Shown here: positions 4,300 to 5,738 of the stretch, one piece after another
Layout: each line of letters starts with the position of its first letter
Position numbering within the stretch: the stretch's first letter is position 1
Assembly: GCA_036401395.1 (NCBI GenBank)
Contig: DASWUZ010000362.1
Location: 1 to 5,738 of the forward strand
Origin: DASWUZ01 sp036401395
Lineage (GTDB): Bacteria > Acidobacteriota > Terriglobia > Terriglobales > Acidobacteriaceae
Direction: 5' to 3'
Length of the DNA: 5,738 bases
Notes under the pieces: generated by a model
The model's database searches: none
Told to the model about the DNA's origin: nothing
Seen by the model: the letters and a program-made list of their open reading frames with translations, nothing else
Program-made: the position numbers and the translations under genes

Positions 4300-5738
4300 A
4301 TGGCGATCACCCACATCACCGTGCGCGGTGCGCGCCAACACAACCTGCAGGACATCGACGTTTCGATTCCGCGCAATACTCTTACCGTCGTCACTGGCCT
4401 CTCTGGCTCCGGTAAGTCTTCGCTCGCGTTTGACACAATCTACGCCGAGGGCCAGCGACGCTATGTAGAGACTCTCTCCGCATACGCGCGCCAGTTTCTC
4501 GATCAGATTGAACGCCCCGACGTCGACTCCATCGAAGGCCTCAGCCCGGCCATCTCGATCGAGCAGAAAACTACCAGCCGCAGCCCGCGCTCCACCGTAG
4601 GCACCATCACCGAAATCTACGATTACCTGCGCCTGCTCTACGCCTCAATTGGTGTGCCTCATTGCCCGGGCTGCGGCCACCCCATCTCGCGACAGACACC
4701 GGAGCAGATCGTCGAGCGCATCCTGTCTCTGGCCTCGGGCGAGAGAGTCACCGTCTATGCGCCTGTAGTGCGCGGCCGCAAAGGTGAATTCAAAGATCTG
4801 CTCGACGAACTCGACCAGCAGGGCTTTCGCGCCCGCATCGATGGCGAACTGCGCGACCTCGCCGACCCCATCGCCCTGGAAAAGCGCAAGAACCACACCA
4901 TCGAAGCCGTCATCGACCGGGTCGTCTTGAAGCCCGACCCCAAAGTCGCCAAGCGCCTGGCCGACGCCGTCGCGCTCTCGCTCCAGATGGCTAACGGCCT
5001 CGTCGTCATCGGCATTTCAGGCGGCGGCAGTTCTACTGGTCAAGAACAGCTCTATTCCTCGTCGATGGCCTGCCCTGACTGCGGTCTCGATGTACCCAAG
5101 CTCGAGCCGCGCAGCTTCTCCTTCAACAGCACCTACGGCGCATGTCCCGAATGTCACGGCCTCGGCAGCATCTACGACTTCGACCCCGCTAAGGTAATCA
5201 CCGACTGGTCCAAGCCCCTTCTCGACGGAGCGCTCGGGCCCGGCTCCGCGTCGCAATATTTAATCAAGCTCGTCCATCTCGCGGCGCAGCGTTACAAGAT
5301 TGATCTCTCCAAACCTTTTGAAAGCCTGCCCGAAAATCAGCAGCACATCTTGTTCTACGGCCCCGATAAATCAGAGGCGCCGCGTACCGGCTTCCACGGA
5401 ATCCTCGCCTACCTGCGCGATTCACTCGGCGATTCGAAGTCCGAAGGCTATCGCGACTACATGATGAATTTCATGTCCGCCTCCATCTGCCCTGCCTGCA
5501 AGGGCCGCCGCCTGCGTCCCGAGTCGCTGGCGGTCAAAGTCGGCAACCTGTCTATTTCGGATTTCACTGCCCTGCCACTCCGCCGCGCCCTCGATCGCGC
5601 TCGCGAAATCGTCTTCACCGACCGCGAAGCCCTCATCGCCGAGCGTCTCCGCCGCGAGATCGTCGAGCGCCTTGAATTCCTCAACGAAGTGGGTCTGAGT
5701 TATCTTGCGCTGGACCGGAACGCCGCCTCGCTTTCCGG
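4300..5738 (+). CDS. uvrA: UvrABC excinuclease subunit A, N-terminal half (cut by window end)
   Basis: The frame from ATG 4300 is open for 479 codons to the window edge. UvrA is the cytoplasmic ATPase dimer that finds bulky DNA damage and loads UvrB in nucleotide excision repair. Visible parts in order are VRGARQHNL (8-16); Walker A GLSGSGKS (33-40) followed by SLAFDTIYAEGQRRYVETLS (41-60); the UvrA-specific stretch SIEGLSPAISIEQKTTSRSP (77-96) and STVGTITEIYDYLRLLYA; CPGC (122-125); zinc-finger Cys258, Cys261, Cys282 and Cys285, with the same spacing as E. coli UvrA zinc module 1; and CPAC (397-400). The last residues, NAASLS and a started Gly, are the beginning of the LSGGE ABC signature of the first ATPase domain. 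This is about half of a 940-residue-class protein. The ribosome site is weak (TAAGAAAA). No internal stop or missing motif is seen. Confidence 0.97.
   Translation, partial: MAITHITVRGARQHNLQDIDVSIPRNTLTVVTGLSGSGKSSLAFDTIYAEGQRRYVETLSAYARQFLDQIERPDVDSIEGLSPAISIEQKTTSRSPRSTVGTITEIYDYLRLLYASIGVPHCPGCGHPISRQTPEQIVERILSLASGERVTVYAPVVRGRKGEFKDLLDELDQQGFRARIDGELRDLADPIALEKRKNHTIEAVIDRVVLKPDPKVAKRLADAVALSLQMANGLVVIGISGGGSSTGQEQLYSSSMACPDCGLDVPKLEPRSFSFNSTYGACPECHGLGSIYDFDPAKVITDWSKPLLDGALGPGSASQYLIKLVHLAAQRYKIDLSKPFESLPENQQHILFYGPDKSEAPRTGFHGILAYLRDSLGDSKSEGYRDYMMNFMSASICPACKGRRLRPESLAVKVGNLSISDFTALPLRRALDRAREIVFTDREALIAERLRREIVERLEFLNEVGLSYLALDRNAASLS

Noticed and set aside
4645..5684. Several minus-strand frames and a short plus-strand frame within uvrA
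   Set aside because: The plus-strand UvrA frame contains Walker A, zinc-finger cysteines and the family stretches throughout; the others are shadows.
1..5738. CRISPR array, tRNA or rRNA gene, transposase gene
   Set aside because: No regularly spaced direct repeats, cloverleaf signatures, rRNA words or transposase motifs were seen on either strand.

Overview
The window reads as accessory and housekeeping chromosome from a GC-rich bacterium, most probably an Acidobacteriota (Terriglobia-type) species. That placement is an inference. It rests on the style of the secreted proteins (Ala/Gln/Pro-rich, with FLxxYPQS-type helical repeats and an isolated secretin N-terminal-like domain) and on the intergenic TCATCCTGAGCG... 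repeat words. No marker gene here proves the phylum.

Layout. Positions 1-346 (minus strand) hold a BrnT-type toxin reading frame that runs without a stop into a BrnA-type antitoxin cut by the window edge; the toxin C-terminus looks shortened. Positions 396-1046 (minus) encode a complete FMN nitroreductase-family oxidoreductase. A nested palindrome (1110-1140) sits in its upstream region. Positions 1145-2248 (minus) encode a 367-residue exported protein of unknown function that starts with TTG. A divergent spacer of about 250 bp (2249-2497) separates it from a second exported protein at 2498-3520 (plus), which carries a helical repeat, a low-complexity linker, an STN-like domain and a Pro/Gln tail. 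I see no convincing promoter pair in that spacer.

Positions 3521-3877 are non-coding and structured: a nested hairpin, two inverted copies of a 23-bp repeat word 177 bp apart end to end, and a decayed third copy. Positions 3878-4051 (minus) encode a 57-residue single-pass membrane protein with a clear ribosome binding site. The divergent spacer 4052-4299 is rich in palindromes and leads to uvrA (4300 to the window end, plus), the damage-recognition ATPase of nucleotide excision repair. uvrA is cut inside the ABC signature of its first ATPase domain.

Functional view. The genes do not form one pathway or a new defence system that I can recognise. The items most worth a second look are the apparent BrnT-BrnA reading-frame fusion, the two abutting palindromes just upstream of uvrA, the inverted-repeat element at 3580-3783, and the nested operator-like palindrome before the nitroreductase gene.
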